Shown here: piece by piece, positions 6,886 to 16,300 of the stretch | How the letters are laid out: each line of letters begins with the position of its first letter | Position numbering within the stretch: position 1 is the first letter of the stretch | Source: Fibrobacterota bacterium | GTDB taxonomy: Bacteria; Fibrobacterota; Chitinivibrionia; Chitinivibrionales; Chitinispirillaceae | Direction of reading: 5' to 3' | Assembly: GCA_023436145.1 (NCBI GenBank) | Contig: JAEZKP010000088.1 | Location: 1 to 20,471 of the forward strand | DNA: 20,471 nt | Notes under the pieces: generated by a model | Seen by the model: the letters and a program-made list of their open reading frames with translations, nothing else | Databases searched by the model: none | What the model was told of the DNA's origin: nothing | Program-made: the position numbers and the translations under genes

Positions 6886-8427
6886 TTGGACCAATTGAAC
6901 AGAACTTACTTAACCGACAGTATAATGTTGACAATTTCAGATGTGATAAATATTGCCAGAGGTGTATTGAAACTGGAATTATCCCCTGATAAGGAATGGA
7001 TCGCTGCTATAAACAAAAGCTCACAGGCAGTAACTGCGGTATGCGAAAAAAGACTCAAAATCTACGGTATCACCACTGGTTTTGGCGATTCAGTGGACAG
7101 AGATGTACAGATTGAAAAAGCGACGCAACTGCAATATAATCTGGCAAAGTTTCACGGATGCGGTCTTGGTAAAAAATTGAGCCCGGTTGTAGCCAGAGCC
7201 GTAATGGTCTGCCGTCTGGCATCTCTAAAAAACGGCTTTTCAGGAGTCAGAATCAATTTTCTGGAAAGAATCGCCGAATTGTTGGATAAAGATATAGTTC
7301 CAGTTATTCCTGAAGAAGGTTCGGTCGGTGCAAGCGGAGATCTGACACCATTATCGTATCTGGCTGCGGTTCTATACGGTGAGAGAGAGGTCTTTTACCA
7401 GGGGGAGATCAGAAATACTGCAGATGTCTATCGTGAGCTGGGAATTGAACCGATAATTCCAAAACCTAAAGAAACCTTGTGCATTATGAACGGGACTTCG
7501 GTAATGACTGCCATATCCTGCTTTGCATTTCAAAGAGCCGAATATATAACATCACTTTCGGCCAGAATAACAGCTCTGGCATCTCTGGCTCTTATGGCGG
7601 ATTCCGGACATTTCGATGACCGGATTTTTAAAGCAAAACCCTTCCCTGGACAAAGAAAAATAGCACAACTCATAAGAGAAGATTATGGCAACCTGAATTA
7701 CAAATATCGAATTCAGGCACCATACTCCATCAGATGTGCCCCGCATGTAATTGGGGTACTAGCCGATTCGCTTCCCTGGATGAGAGATTTTATTCAAACA
7801 GAGATTAATAGTGCCAATGATAATCCGCTTATCGACTATCAAACCGGAGATTTCCTTCATGGTGGGAATTTCTACGGTGGACATATAGCCTTCGCTATGG
7901 ATTCCATGAAAAATGCAGTGGCAAATATTGCGGACCTGCTGGACAGACAGTTTGCCTTGCTGGCAGATCATAAGACAAATAACGGATTACCATATAACCT
8001 TACTGGTGCGGCAGATCCTTCTATAAATCATGGATTCAAGGCATTACAGATTGCAGTTTCTTCATGGACAGCAGAAGCTCTGCAAAAGACAATGCCCCTG
8101 ACTTCATTCTCCAGGTCTACAGAATGTCACAATCAGGATAAAGTCAGTATGGGAACTATTGCGGCAAGGGACTGTGTCAGAGTGATAGAATTAACAGAAC
8201 AGGTATGTGCTGCTACTCTATTTGCTTTCTCACAAGCGGTTGAAATAAGGATAAAGCAGGGAGCGCTCAAAGAGAGTGCATTGACTGAAGGACTGCGCAC
8301 ACTGAAAAAGGAAGTACTCGAGGTTGCCGGCTTCCTGTCTGAAGACAGGAGAATCGATACATCATTGGAAAAACTAATTGGACTTATAATAAATCAGGAC
8401 TTGCACACAGAGATTCCAGTTTTATAG
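6886..8427 (+). CDS. Aromatic amino acid ammonia-lyase (HAL/TAL/PAL family)
   Basis: This 513-aa MIO-type lyase eliminates ammonia from an aromatic L-amino acid. The MIO prosthetic group forms from Ala149-Ser150-Gly151 in GSVGASGDLTPLSY. Catalytic Tyr60 is in YGITTGFGD, and IMNGT, PYSIRCAP and SANDNPL are further family motifs. The substrate-selectivity pair in LQYNLAKFHGCG (residues 89-90) is Phe-His. Histidine lyases usually have Ser-His, bacterial tyrosine lyases His-Leu and phenylalanine lyases Phe-Leu, so substrate is uncertain. From context, tyrosine to p-coumarate (or phenylalanine to cinnamate) as polyene starter is more likely than histidine breakdown, since no other hut gene is present. 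The start is TTG at 6886 (AAGGA seven bases upstream) or TTG at 6895 (GAGGG nine bases upstream). Confidence 0.9.
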   Translation: MDQLNRTYLTDSIMLTISDVINIARGVLKLELSPDKEWIAAINKSSQAVTAVCEKRLKIYGITTGFGDSVDRDVQIEKATQLQYNLAKFHGCGLGKKLSPVVARAVMVCRLASLKNGFSGVRINFLERIAELLDKDIVPVIPEEGSVGASGDLTPLSYLAAVLYGEREVFYQGEIRNTADVYRELGIEPIIPKPKETLCIMNGTSVMTAISCFAFQRAEYITSLSARITALASLALMADSGHFDDRIFKAKPFPGQRKIAQLIREDYGNLNYKYRIQAPYSIRCAPHVIGVLADSLPWMRDFIQTEINSANDNPLIDYQTGDFLHGGNFYGGHIAFAMDSMKNAVANIADLLDRQFALLADHKTNNGLPYNLTGAADPSINHGFKALQIAVSSWTAEALQKTMPLTSFSRSTECHNQDKVSMGTIAARDCVRVIELTEQVCAATLFAFSQAVEIRIKQGALKESALTEGLRTLKKEVLEVAGFLSEDRRIDTSLEKLIGLIINQDLHTEIPVL

Positions 8428-8434
8428 AAACGAT

Positions 8435-9067
8435 ATGAAACGTTTACTCTATATTATGATGTTAGTTTGCCAGGCTGTAGTTGCAGACCCAAATAATGAG
8501 TTATTTTCCGGGGAAGTATGTAATCCCATGGTAAGACCAGAACTGGTTAAGATATATGATAATTTTAACAAGACTGCAATATCAGCAAATTTTGTCCAGA
8601 AATCATTTGTAAAAGCACTGAAGAAAGATCTCCTTTGTAAAGGCCGGATATTTTTTGCCCCGAACGAGGGAATTATCTGGGAAACAGATTCTCCGTATAC
8701 ACAATGCCTATACATTACCAAAAGCGGAGAAGTCTATGAAAAAGACAAGTCCGACCCTATCGGGTCTTTCCGATATGCCAGTCTTATGAGCGAAATGATT
8801 CATTCTGGCGCTGATAAGCTATCGGATGCCTTCGAGATATATTTTAGAGAGGATGGGGCAAACTGGCTTCTGGGGCTTAAACCCAAAAAGAGAATCATTG
8901 GTAAATTCATCAGAAACATTGTCATTACCGGTGATAAGAGTGGTAGGCTCAATGAAGTAATCATTATGGGTGAAGAAGATAAGATTTCAGAAATCAGTAT
9001 CCAAAACCATCAATTTCCACCAGCAGAGGAAGTAAAAAGGGTTCATGAAATTTTCAGCCAAAAATAG
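8435..9067 (+). CDS. LolA-like outer-membrane lipid/lipoprotein carrier
   Basis: This 210-aa protein has a signal peptide (residues about 1-17, ending VVA before DPN) and no lipobox. The mature part resembles the LolA fold of APE clusters (ApeL-like), with ANFVQKSFVKAL..DLLCKGRIFF near residue 50, IIWETDSPY, and a C-terminal ISEISIQNHQFPPAEEVKRVHEIF. It probably binds the polyene lipid in the periplasm and ferries it to the outer membrane, working with the MMPL exporter whose gene overlaps this one by 23 bases. The ATG lies seven bases after the lyase stop, with no strong ribosome site, suggesting translational coupling. Confidence 0.83.
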   Translation: MKRLLYIMMLVCQAVVADPNNELFSGEVCNPMVRPELVKIYDNFNKTAISANFVQKSFVKALKKDLLCKGRIFFAPNEGIIWETDSPYTQCLYITKSGEVYEKDKSDPIGSFRYASLMSEMIHSGADKLSDAFEIYFREDGANWLLGLKPKKRIIGKFIRNIVITGDKSGRLNEVIIMGEEDKISEISIQNHQFPPAEEVKRVHEIFSQK

Positions 9068-11393
9068 AATTGCAGCTGCCTCTGTCTGGATCATCCTGCT
9101 GATTATGTTATCCGGTTTCTCATTCATAAAAATCAGAAATGGTTTTGACATAGAGACCAATATATTGAAAATGCTTCCTTTAGATAGCGAAAAGAGGGTT
9201 CTCCATGAAGCATCAGACCGTTTCTCCGAGAAATTATCCCGCCAGGTACTGTTCATTGTCACACATAAAGAAAGAGATTCCGCGCTGAGTGCTGCATCTA
9301 TTTTAAAGCAGGATTTAACCGGAAGCGATCTATTCAAAATGCCTGAAGAAAGTGACTGGTTTGATTTCTACTTTAATTACAGGTACAACACTATTCCTTC
9401 ATCAATGAAATCAGTGATAGGTGAAAATGAAGATTTCGGATCATTTCGAAGTTTCTTTTACAGAAATCTTTTCAGCCCGATGTCCAGCGTTTATGGAGAA
9501 ATGCTGAACAGAGACCCGCTGATGCTTTTTCCTCAGTTCATCAATTCGATGGCAGTGCAAAAGGGCAATAATGATTACGAAAACGGAAATATCATCTTTG
9601 AAGATACAGCATTGACTACTGTGCTTGTCTCCGCGGTTCTCAGAGAAAACGGTTTTGAAAAGAATGTGCAAACCTCTTTTAACCATTTTGTGGATGAAAT
9701 AAAGAGTAAAATGAGTGCACACACCAGTGCACAAGTTAATTATACCGGTGTGGTTACTTACGCCGACCGCTATCAGCAAAGAGCAAAATCTGAAACTGGC
9801 ATTATCGGATTTTTATCTGTTCTCAGTATATTCATACTGATTCTGTTTTCATTCAGAAGTATCAAATGTCTTCTCTGGGGTTCGGTTCCCATCTTTGCTG
9901 CTTTACTGTGCGGGTGGGCTGCATCAGTGCTTCTTTTCGATAAGATACATCTGATATCTTTTACCATGGGAGCATGCCTGATCGGAATCTGCATCGACTA
10001 CAGCTTTCATTATCTCTCAGAATACACTTTTTGCAAAGACAAATGGAACTCCTCAGCTGGATTAAAGCATATATTGCCGGGAATCACCATTGGTTTTCTT
10101 ACTACCACAATAGGATATGTTACTTTCTTTTTCATTCCATTCTCAGGTTTAAAACAGATAGCAGCTTTTACTATTGCCGGATTGACCGGAGCATATCTTA
10201 CAGTTTTGATTTTATTCCCTCTGGTTTTTAAGGAAAAAGATAATATTGGAAACTCATACCGGTATTTCAGGACACCTATTCTGGCATATTACAGTCTGTT
10301 CGAAAGAAAATTCTTCAGATACGCAGCACTTTCATTTGTTTTACTCTTAATAATCACAGGTTTACCCAAACTCACCTTCAAAGATGATCTGTCAATATTC
10401 GAAATGAAAACTGAAGATCTGGATAAAACTGTAAACAGCATAAAAGAACTGACCGGAATGGAATACGAAAGAGAATTTCTTCTTATAACAGGTGAGTCAC
10501 CTGAAAAGCTTTTACAAAATATGGAAAATACAGCCACCAGGCTCGAAAAGCTTCAGAAAGACGGTGAACTTGCAGGTTTTCTGGCATTGACCAAATTTGT
10601 GCCCAGTATTAAAACGCAAAAAACTAACAGTGAAATGATGTTAAAAAAGCTCCAGTCCCAGAAAAAGCAGATGAATGATCTTTTTCTGGAAACCGGTTTC
10701 AAACCGGAAGCTTTGCAGCATTTAAAGAAAGATATCCTTGAAAGCCAGGGTAAATACATCACAATCGATAACTGGTTACAGTCTCCTGTATCTACCGAAC
10801 AGGAAAAATTGTGGATCGGGGAAATCGAGGGAAAATATTTCGGTGCAATCCTTTTGAGCGGAATAAAAAATATTGAGTCGTTGGAAAATAACTTCACCGT
10901 TGATCAACATTCACAGTTAATAAACAATCATTCAAGAATTTCTGTTCTGATAAAAAATCTAAGAAAGAATCTTATTCTACTTATTCCTGTTATTTTTACA
11001 ATTTTTCTGCTGATTTTGATTATCAGATATGGCTTAAAAAAGAGCATAAGGGTTTTCCTGCCTTCTGTTTTATCATTATTTCTGACAATTTCAATTTTGT
11101 CTCTGTTTTCGATAAATATAAATATCATGCATATTCTGGCTTTGATACTTGTGCTGGCATTAGGAATAGATTATTCTGTATTTTTGGCAGAATCGATCGA
11201 AAATCCTCCAGTCACCTGCATTTCGATAGTGTTATCATCTGCAACCACGGTTTTTTCGTTCGGTATGCTTGCACTGAGCATGATTCCGGCTCTTAAATCC
11301 ATAGGATTGACTATTATTACCGGTATTTTAATAACCTTGCTTCTTTCACCTCTGGCTGCGGACCGAAAAATGGTGATAAGGATACTACAATGA
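9045..11393 (+). CDS. MMPL/RND-family exporter
   Basis: This 782-aa RND-superfamily permease of the MMPL/HpnN type is the kind present in APE clusters. The topology is classical: a single N-terminal membrane helix (about 11-28), a large periplasmic loop, a bundle of helices at about 245-400, another helix near 425-445, a second periplasmic loop, and a final bundle from about 640 to 780. The proton-relay motif occurs in both halves, GICIDYS (314-320) and GIDYS (707-711). It probably extracts the finished aryl-polyketide lipid from the inner membrane and passes it to the LolA-like carrier. Start ATG 9045 has AAAAGG just upstream; the stop overlaps the next ATG (ATGA). Confidence 0.87.
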   Translation: MKFSAKNRIAAASVWIILLIMLSGFSFIKIRNGFDIETNILKMLPLDSEKRVLHEASDRFSEKLSRQVLFIVTHKERDSALSAASILKQDLTGSDLFKMPEESDWFDFYFNYRYNTIPSSMKSVIGENEDFGSFRSFFYRNLFSPMSSVYGEMLNRDPLMLFPQFINSMAVQKGNNDYENGNIIFEDTALTTVLVSAVLRENGFEKNVQTSFNHFVDEIKSKMSAHTSAQVNYTGVVTYADRYQQRAKSETGIIGFLSVLSIFILILFSFRSIKCLLWGSVPIFAALLCGWAASVLLFDKIHLISFTMGACLIGICIDYSFHYLSEYTFCKDKWNSSAGLKHILPGITIGFLTTTIGYVTFFFIPFSGLKQIAAFTIAGLTGAYLTVLILFPLVFKEKDNIGNSYRYFRTPILAYYSLFERKFFRYAALSFVLLLIITGLPKLTFKDDLSIFEMKTEDLDKTVNSIKELTGMEYEREFLLITGESPEKLLQNMENTATRLEKLQKDGELAGFLALTKFVPSIKTQKTNSEMMLKKLQSQKKQMNDLFLETGFKPEALQHLKKDILESQGKYITIDNWLQSPVSTEQEKLWIGEIEGKYFGAILLSGIKNIESLENNFTVDQHSQLINNHSRISVLIKNLRKNLILLIPVIFTIFLLILIIRYGLKKSIRVFLPSVLSLFLTISILSLFSININIMHILALILVLALGIDYSVFLAESIENPPVTCISIVLSSATTVFSFGMLALSMIPALKSIGLTIITGILITLLLSPLAADRKMVIRILQ

Positions 11394-12580
11394 GCTGTAA
11401 AATCGATTACTATATCCTGGCCAACGCCCTTGGAACCAGCGAAGAAGAAATATTAACAAATCTGGAAACCACCAGTGACAGAACATTTCTGACCGAAAGT
11501 GGTGAGTATTTCTCTGATCGTAAAGTATATGTAGGTAGAGCTGATATTGATGTTCCTGAATACGAAAAACAATTGTATGGAGTTACTTTAAGAAACGATC
11601 TTTTTCTCCTGTGGACTTATCTGCGTTTGCAGGAGAGAGTTGACTTTCTGAAAAGGAAATTTGGGGACGACAGAATAGGGATGGTATTCGGCACCAGCAC
11701 ATCCGGTATCTATAATCTGGAAAATGCGGTACGGAACAAGAAGGATGGTAGTTTCCAGCCTGCTTACCTTTACAATCAATCGGAAACCTCATTTTTTTCC
11801 AATTATTTGAAGGCCAGACTAGGGATCAGAGGTCCAGCTTACACAGTGTCCACTTCATGCACATCGGGCCTGAAGGCACTATCGTCTGCCAAAGCTATGC
11901 TCGACTGTGGCATTTGTGATGCGGTTATTACCGGAGGAGTCGACACGCTATGCCACATGACTGTGAAAGGATTCGATTCTCTGGAGCTCCTTTCAAAAAG
12001 CATAGCCAATCCTATGAGCGTAAACAGAGATGGAATAAACATTGGAGAAGGTGTTGCAGTTTGCATTTTAACAGGTGAAGAAGGCGGAGTCCAGATAAGA
12101 GGAATCGGAGAATCCTGCGATACCTACCATGTCTCTTCACCCGATCCCGATGGAAACGGGGCATTCAGATCAATGATGATGGCGATGGAAAATGCCCGAT
12201 TACCAGAGAAAAATGTGGATTATATCCAACTGCATGGAACGGGGACTCTGCTTAACGATATATCTGAAGCCAGAGCGATTTTTAATATCTGGAAAGACTC
12301 CATAGCATGCAGCTCGTTAAAGCCAGTTATCGGTCACACATTGGGCATTTCCGGTATTATGGGAGTTCTTATCAGCGCATTGCTTCTGGAACAGGATGGG
12401 AACAGAGTGTTTCTACCCAAACACATCTGGGATGGGTGCAGAGATGAGCAAATATCCCCAATAAAACTCCTGGATTCTAACACACCGGTCAGAATTTCCA
12501 AATCATTAAATTTTATGGTCAACAATTTTGCCTTCGGTGGAAACAATTGTTCTGTAATCGTAGGAAAGGACTATCTGTGA
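11390..12580 (+). CDS. Beta-ketoacyl-ACP synthase (catalytic, ApeO-like)
   Basis: This 396-aa ketosynthase condenses acyl-ACP with malonyl-ACP. The full triad is present: Cys157 in VSTSCTSGLKAL, His282 in LHGTGTLLND and His316 in VIGHTLGISG, with the conserved Lys311. Its N-terminus (IDYYILANALGTSEEEIL) resembles that of the APE ketosynthase ApeO rather than housekeeping FabF. ApeO-type enzymes form a heterodimer with the short chain-length factor, whose probable counterpart is encoded at 1835. The gene overlaps both the exporter gene (ATGA) and the ketoreductase gene (GTGA), so translational coupling is likely. Confidence 0.9.
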   Translation: MSCKIDYYILANALGTSEEEILTNLETTSDRTFLTESGEYFSDRKVYVGRADIDVPEYEKQLYGVTLRNDLFLLWTYLRLQERVDFLKRKFGDDRIGMVFGTSTSGIYNLENAVRNKKDGSFQPAYLYNQSETSFFSNYLKARLGIRGPAYTVSTSCTSGLKALSSAKAMLDCGICDAVITGGVDTLCHMTVKGFDSLELLSKSIANPMSVNRDGINIGEGVAVCILTGEEGGVQIRGIGESCDTYHVSSPDPDGNGAFRSMMMAMENARLPEKNVDYIQLHGTGTLLNDISEARAIFNIWKDSIACSSLKPVIGHTLGISGIMGVLISALLLEQDGNRVFLPKHIWDGCRDEQISPIKLLDSNTPVRISKSLNFMVNNFAFGGNNCSVIVGKDYL

Positions 12581-13308
12581 TTTTGAATAAAAGGGTCCTT
12601 ATCACCGGCGCTAATAGGGGAATAGGAAAAGCAATCGCTCTGGAGCTTGCAAAAGATGATTTTGATATAGCTATTAATTACAGAAGCGATTATGACAACG
12701 CAAAAGCGACCTGTCAAAGCATAGTTGATAGTGGTGGCAAAGCCACGATACTCCGGTTTGATGTATCGGATCGCAACGAATGCAAATCGGTTCTTGAAAA
12801 GAACATTGAAGAGTGTGGTCCCTTTTATGGAGTAGTGCTTAATGCCGGAATAAAAAACGACTGTCCCTTCCCGGATATGGATGAGCAGGCATGGGACGGT
12901 ATTATGAGCACAGATCTTGACAGTTTTTATAATGTTCTGAGGCCTCTTGTAATGCCGATGATTAAAATGCGATGTGGTGGAAGAATCATAACCGTTACTT
13001 CTGTAAGCGCTATCACCGGTAATAGAGGACAGGTAAATTACAGCGCCGCAAAATCCGGTCTTATAGGGGCTACCAAGTCGCTTGCTCTGGAACTGGCTAA
13101 ACGCAATATAACTGTCAATTCTGTTGCTCCAGGTATTATAGAAACTGAAATGTCTGCGGGTGTAGATGAAGAGATTATAAGACAAGTGGTTCCGATGAGA
13201 CGTCGTGGAAAACCCCATGAAGTTGCATCTCTGGTTAAATATCTGTTTTCCCCGGATTCCTCATATATCACTGGTCAGACAATATCGGTTAATGGAGGAA
13301 TGATATGA
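12577..13308 (+). CDS. 3-oxoacyl-ACP reductase, FabG-like (first ketoreductase)
   Basis: This short-chain dehydrogenase reduces the beta-keto group on the ACP-bound chain with NADPH. The Rossmann motif is TGANRGIG at about 9-16, followed by LNAG, catalytic Ser-Tyr-Lys (SVSAITG then YSAAK) and PGIIETEM. It is about 243 aa when started at GTG 12577, which forms a four-base GTGA overlap with the ketosynthase stop and has AGGAAAGGA six bases upstream; a TTG at 12547 is open but less likely. It corresponds to the APE ketoreductase (ApeQ-like). Confidence 0.9.
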   Translation: MILNKRVLITGANRGIGKAIALELAKDDFDIAINYRSDYDNAKATCQSIVDSGGKATILRFDVSDRNECKSVLEKNIEECGPFYGVVLNAGIKNDCPFPDMDEQAWDGIMSTDLDSFYNVLRPLVMPMIKMRCGGRIITVTSVSAITGNRGQVNYSAAKSGLIGATKSLALELAKRNITVNSVAPGIIETEMSAGVDEEIIRQVVPMRRRGKPHEVASLVKYLFSPDSSYITGQTISVNGGMI

Positions 13309-13391
13309 CTTATCCATATATGAAAATTAATGATGTTCTGATCAACAATCAGATTACCTCTGTCCTTTACCTTACAATTGCAGGTATTTAA
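13305..13391 (+). pseudogene. 28-codon ORF, possible dehydratase remnant
   Basis: An ATG that overlaps the ketoreductase stop (ATGA) opens a 28-codon frame ending at TAA 13389-13391, just before the radical SAM fusion gene. Its second half, DVLINNQITSVLYLTI, has the alternating pattern of the last strand of hotdog-fold dehydratases (compare EVLVDGRL in FabA and ALVDGKVV in FabZ). Because APE clusters place a dehydratase next to the ketoreductase and none is present here, it may be what is left after an internal deletion. It could also be a coupling leader peptide or chance. Weakly supported. Confidence 0.3.
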
Positions 13392-13395
13392 AAAA

Positions 13396-16300
13396 ATGAG
13401 AATTGCACTTGTCTACCCAAAATTCGAGAAATTCCTTACCAATAACCCTGAACTGGACAGTGGTCTGGTAAAGTATTTTCTGGGCGATTTCACCACCCCT
13501 CCATCTCTGGGTATTCCTATTCTGGCAGCCTTAACACCTGACAATATTGACCTGCATTTTATTGATGACAATAGTGGCGATATAATTGATTATTCAATAA
13601 AATACGATCTGGTGGGAATCAATTGTTTTACACCACAGGCAACCCGGGCTTTCGAAATTGCCGATAATTTCCGGTTAAACGGTACCAAAGTAATAATGGG
13701 CGGTTTTTTTCCTTCATTTATGGTTGAGGAATGTCTTAAACATGCAGATTCGGTGAATGTGGGAGAAGCTGAAACCACCTGGCTTGAAATCCTCAAAGAT
13801 GTACAAAACAACCAGCTTAAAAAAGTATACAAAGGTGGCTGTAAATCTGATCCTGCAGAATGGATAAATCCCAAACGATCCATCTTTTATAATAACAGAA
13901 GTTACCAATGGGAAGAGGACCTCATCCAGATATCACGTGGTTGCAGCTATAACTGCGCAATGTGCGCCATACCTGCACACATGGGATTCAAAATGCGTTT
14001 TAAGCCGATAGATAAAGTGGTCGAGGAATTACAAACGCTCAAATACGAAAATGTGTACCTTGCAGATGATTCTCTGTTTTTCACCCAGAACAGAATAAGA
14101 GAATATGCCACTGAGCTGTTCAAAAGAATTAAACCTCTTAATAAAAAGTACTTTGTTGCCTCAACTGTCGCTTTGAATGTAGACCCGGACTTTTTTACAC
14201 TGGCAGCAGAGGCTGGTGTTAAAAATTTCTACTGTACCATGAATGTAGACCCATTCTCCATCAAAGCATTACAGGGAGATAAGCATGAGCAGCAGAAAAT
14301 TATTGACCTTGTAAAGATACTGGAAGACAGGGATATTCGTTTTTTCGGCAGTTGTGCATTGGGAAGGGACTGGGATGATCAGTCAATTGCGGACAGAATT
14401 CTTGAACTTTATTACAAGGCAGGAATTGAGACTTCGGAATTTTTCATCTTTACCCCTTATCCCGGCTCGGCTCATTGGGACAGGTTAAAAAGACAAAACA
14501 GAATAATAGATACCACCTGGAAAAATTATAACGGAGCACATGTAGTTTTCAAACCTGTAAACATGAGCGAAGAGCAATTATACGGACAGTTTATAAAAGT
14601 ATGGAATGAGTTTTTCAAAACACAGAAGGATGTTAACTTGAGCAGCCTGGAACCATCTACATACGAAAACGGTGTCAGAATAGTAGGCAAGCCTTTGCAG
14701 GAATCAGGTGTAAAGGGAGAAGCAGTAATTACCGGTATGGGTTTTTTAAGTCCGATAGGAAACAATTTCGACCAGTTATTGGATGCACTGGAAAACTCTA
14801 AAAGTGGCATCGACAGAATTCAGAAATTCGACATGTCTCATTTCAAGCTAAAATATGGCGGCGAGATCAGAAATTTCAATCCAGATGAATACCTTTCCAA
14901 AGAAGACCAGGAACTTTACAATGACAAATATCTTCAGCATGCCATCGTAGCATTCAAAAAATCTTTGGATGATGCCGGTTTAAGTGTTGAGCAGCTAAGA
15001 GATGATGATACTTCGATTGTTCTCTCCACCTGTAACGGAGGTTTATTAACTGGGGAAGACCTTTATCGGTGGAAACACGGTATAATCAACAGAACTTATA
15101 ATGAAAATATGAATTTACAGGCAAAGTACTATGGTTTTGGCAGAGCCATAGCTTCCCATTTCAAACTTAATTGCGATCTCTGGATCGTCACTACCGCATG
15201 CTCCTCTTCTACAGGCGCTATGGGTCTGGCAAAGACACTGATTGACAGGGGGTATAGCAGGACAGTTATCGTGGGAGCCTCCGATAGTATGGCTATTTCC
15301 AATATAGCCGGTTTCGATGCACTTGGAGGTACTTCCTCTGAGGCCATTTCTCCATTCTCTTTACCTGTAGGGCTTAATGTTGGGGAGGCTTCATGCTTCT
15401 GGGTGGTTGAAGAGATGGAGAAGGCACTTCTGAGAAAAGTAAGATGTTATGCCAGAATAGCAGGGCATGCTACCGGACTCGATGCTCATCACCCTACAGC
15501 TCCTGAACCCAGAGGAGAAGGTGTATACCGGGCTCTTCTTATGGCTTTGAATGATTCAGGATATCCGGTGGAAGATATGGGGTGTATAAATGCACATGGC
15601 ACAGGTACAGAAGTCAATGATTTATGCGAAAGCCGGGGAATTACACGACTGCTTGAAGATAAAAAAGTCCCTGTTATCTCCCTTAAATCTTTTTTTGGAC
15701 ATTGTATGGGAACCACTGGAATTCTGGAAGCAACCTGTAATATCCTGGCAATGAGAAAAGGATTCATTCCCCCGACTATAAACTTCAAGGGAAACCGTCC
15801 GGGGTGTGAATTGGATTATGTTCCAAACCATAAACGCGATAAAGAATACGATGCTTTTATTTCCTGCAATTCCGCATTCGGAGGCAGCCATGCTGCAGTA
15901 GTCATTTCCAAATGGAACAAGCCAATCATCAAGAAAGAACCGACTGAACAAAGAATCGTCATTACAGGGATCGGAATGGTAACCTCATTGGGATTAGGGG
16001 TAACTGAAAATCTCAAAGCTCTGGCCAGCGGAGCTAGAAATTTCAGCAAAGATGAATCCATTTGGCAAGAAAGCGTGAAAGCCCAGCTTGCAGGTTTTGT
16101 TCCGGAATTCGGCTCTAAAGATGTAAACAGAAGATTGGATTTCAGGAAGCTTTCCAATAAAATCAGTAAAATGGCGACTGCTGCAGCATCATTTTCTATT
16201 GATGAGTCCGGATTAAAACCGAACCGTAAAAATGCCGAAGAGTTCGGTGTGGCTGTTGCCATCTCCAACGGTCCACCAGAAATAGTACACATGGATAAAG

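Noticed and set aside
6886..8427. Histidine utilisation (hutH) as the role of the lyase
   Set aside because: No other hut genes are nearby and the gene is embedded between APE-type genes; the selectivity pair also differs from the usual Ser-His.
9974..10231. Plus-strand 85-codon ORF inside the exporter gene
   Set aside because: Out-of-frame shadow within the MMPL coding region.
12571..13218. Minus-strand 215-codon ORF opposite the ketoreductase
   Set aside because: It lies entirely antisense to a gene with complete SDR motifs; its composition is that of a shadow frame.
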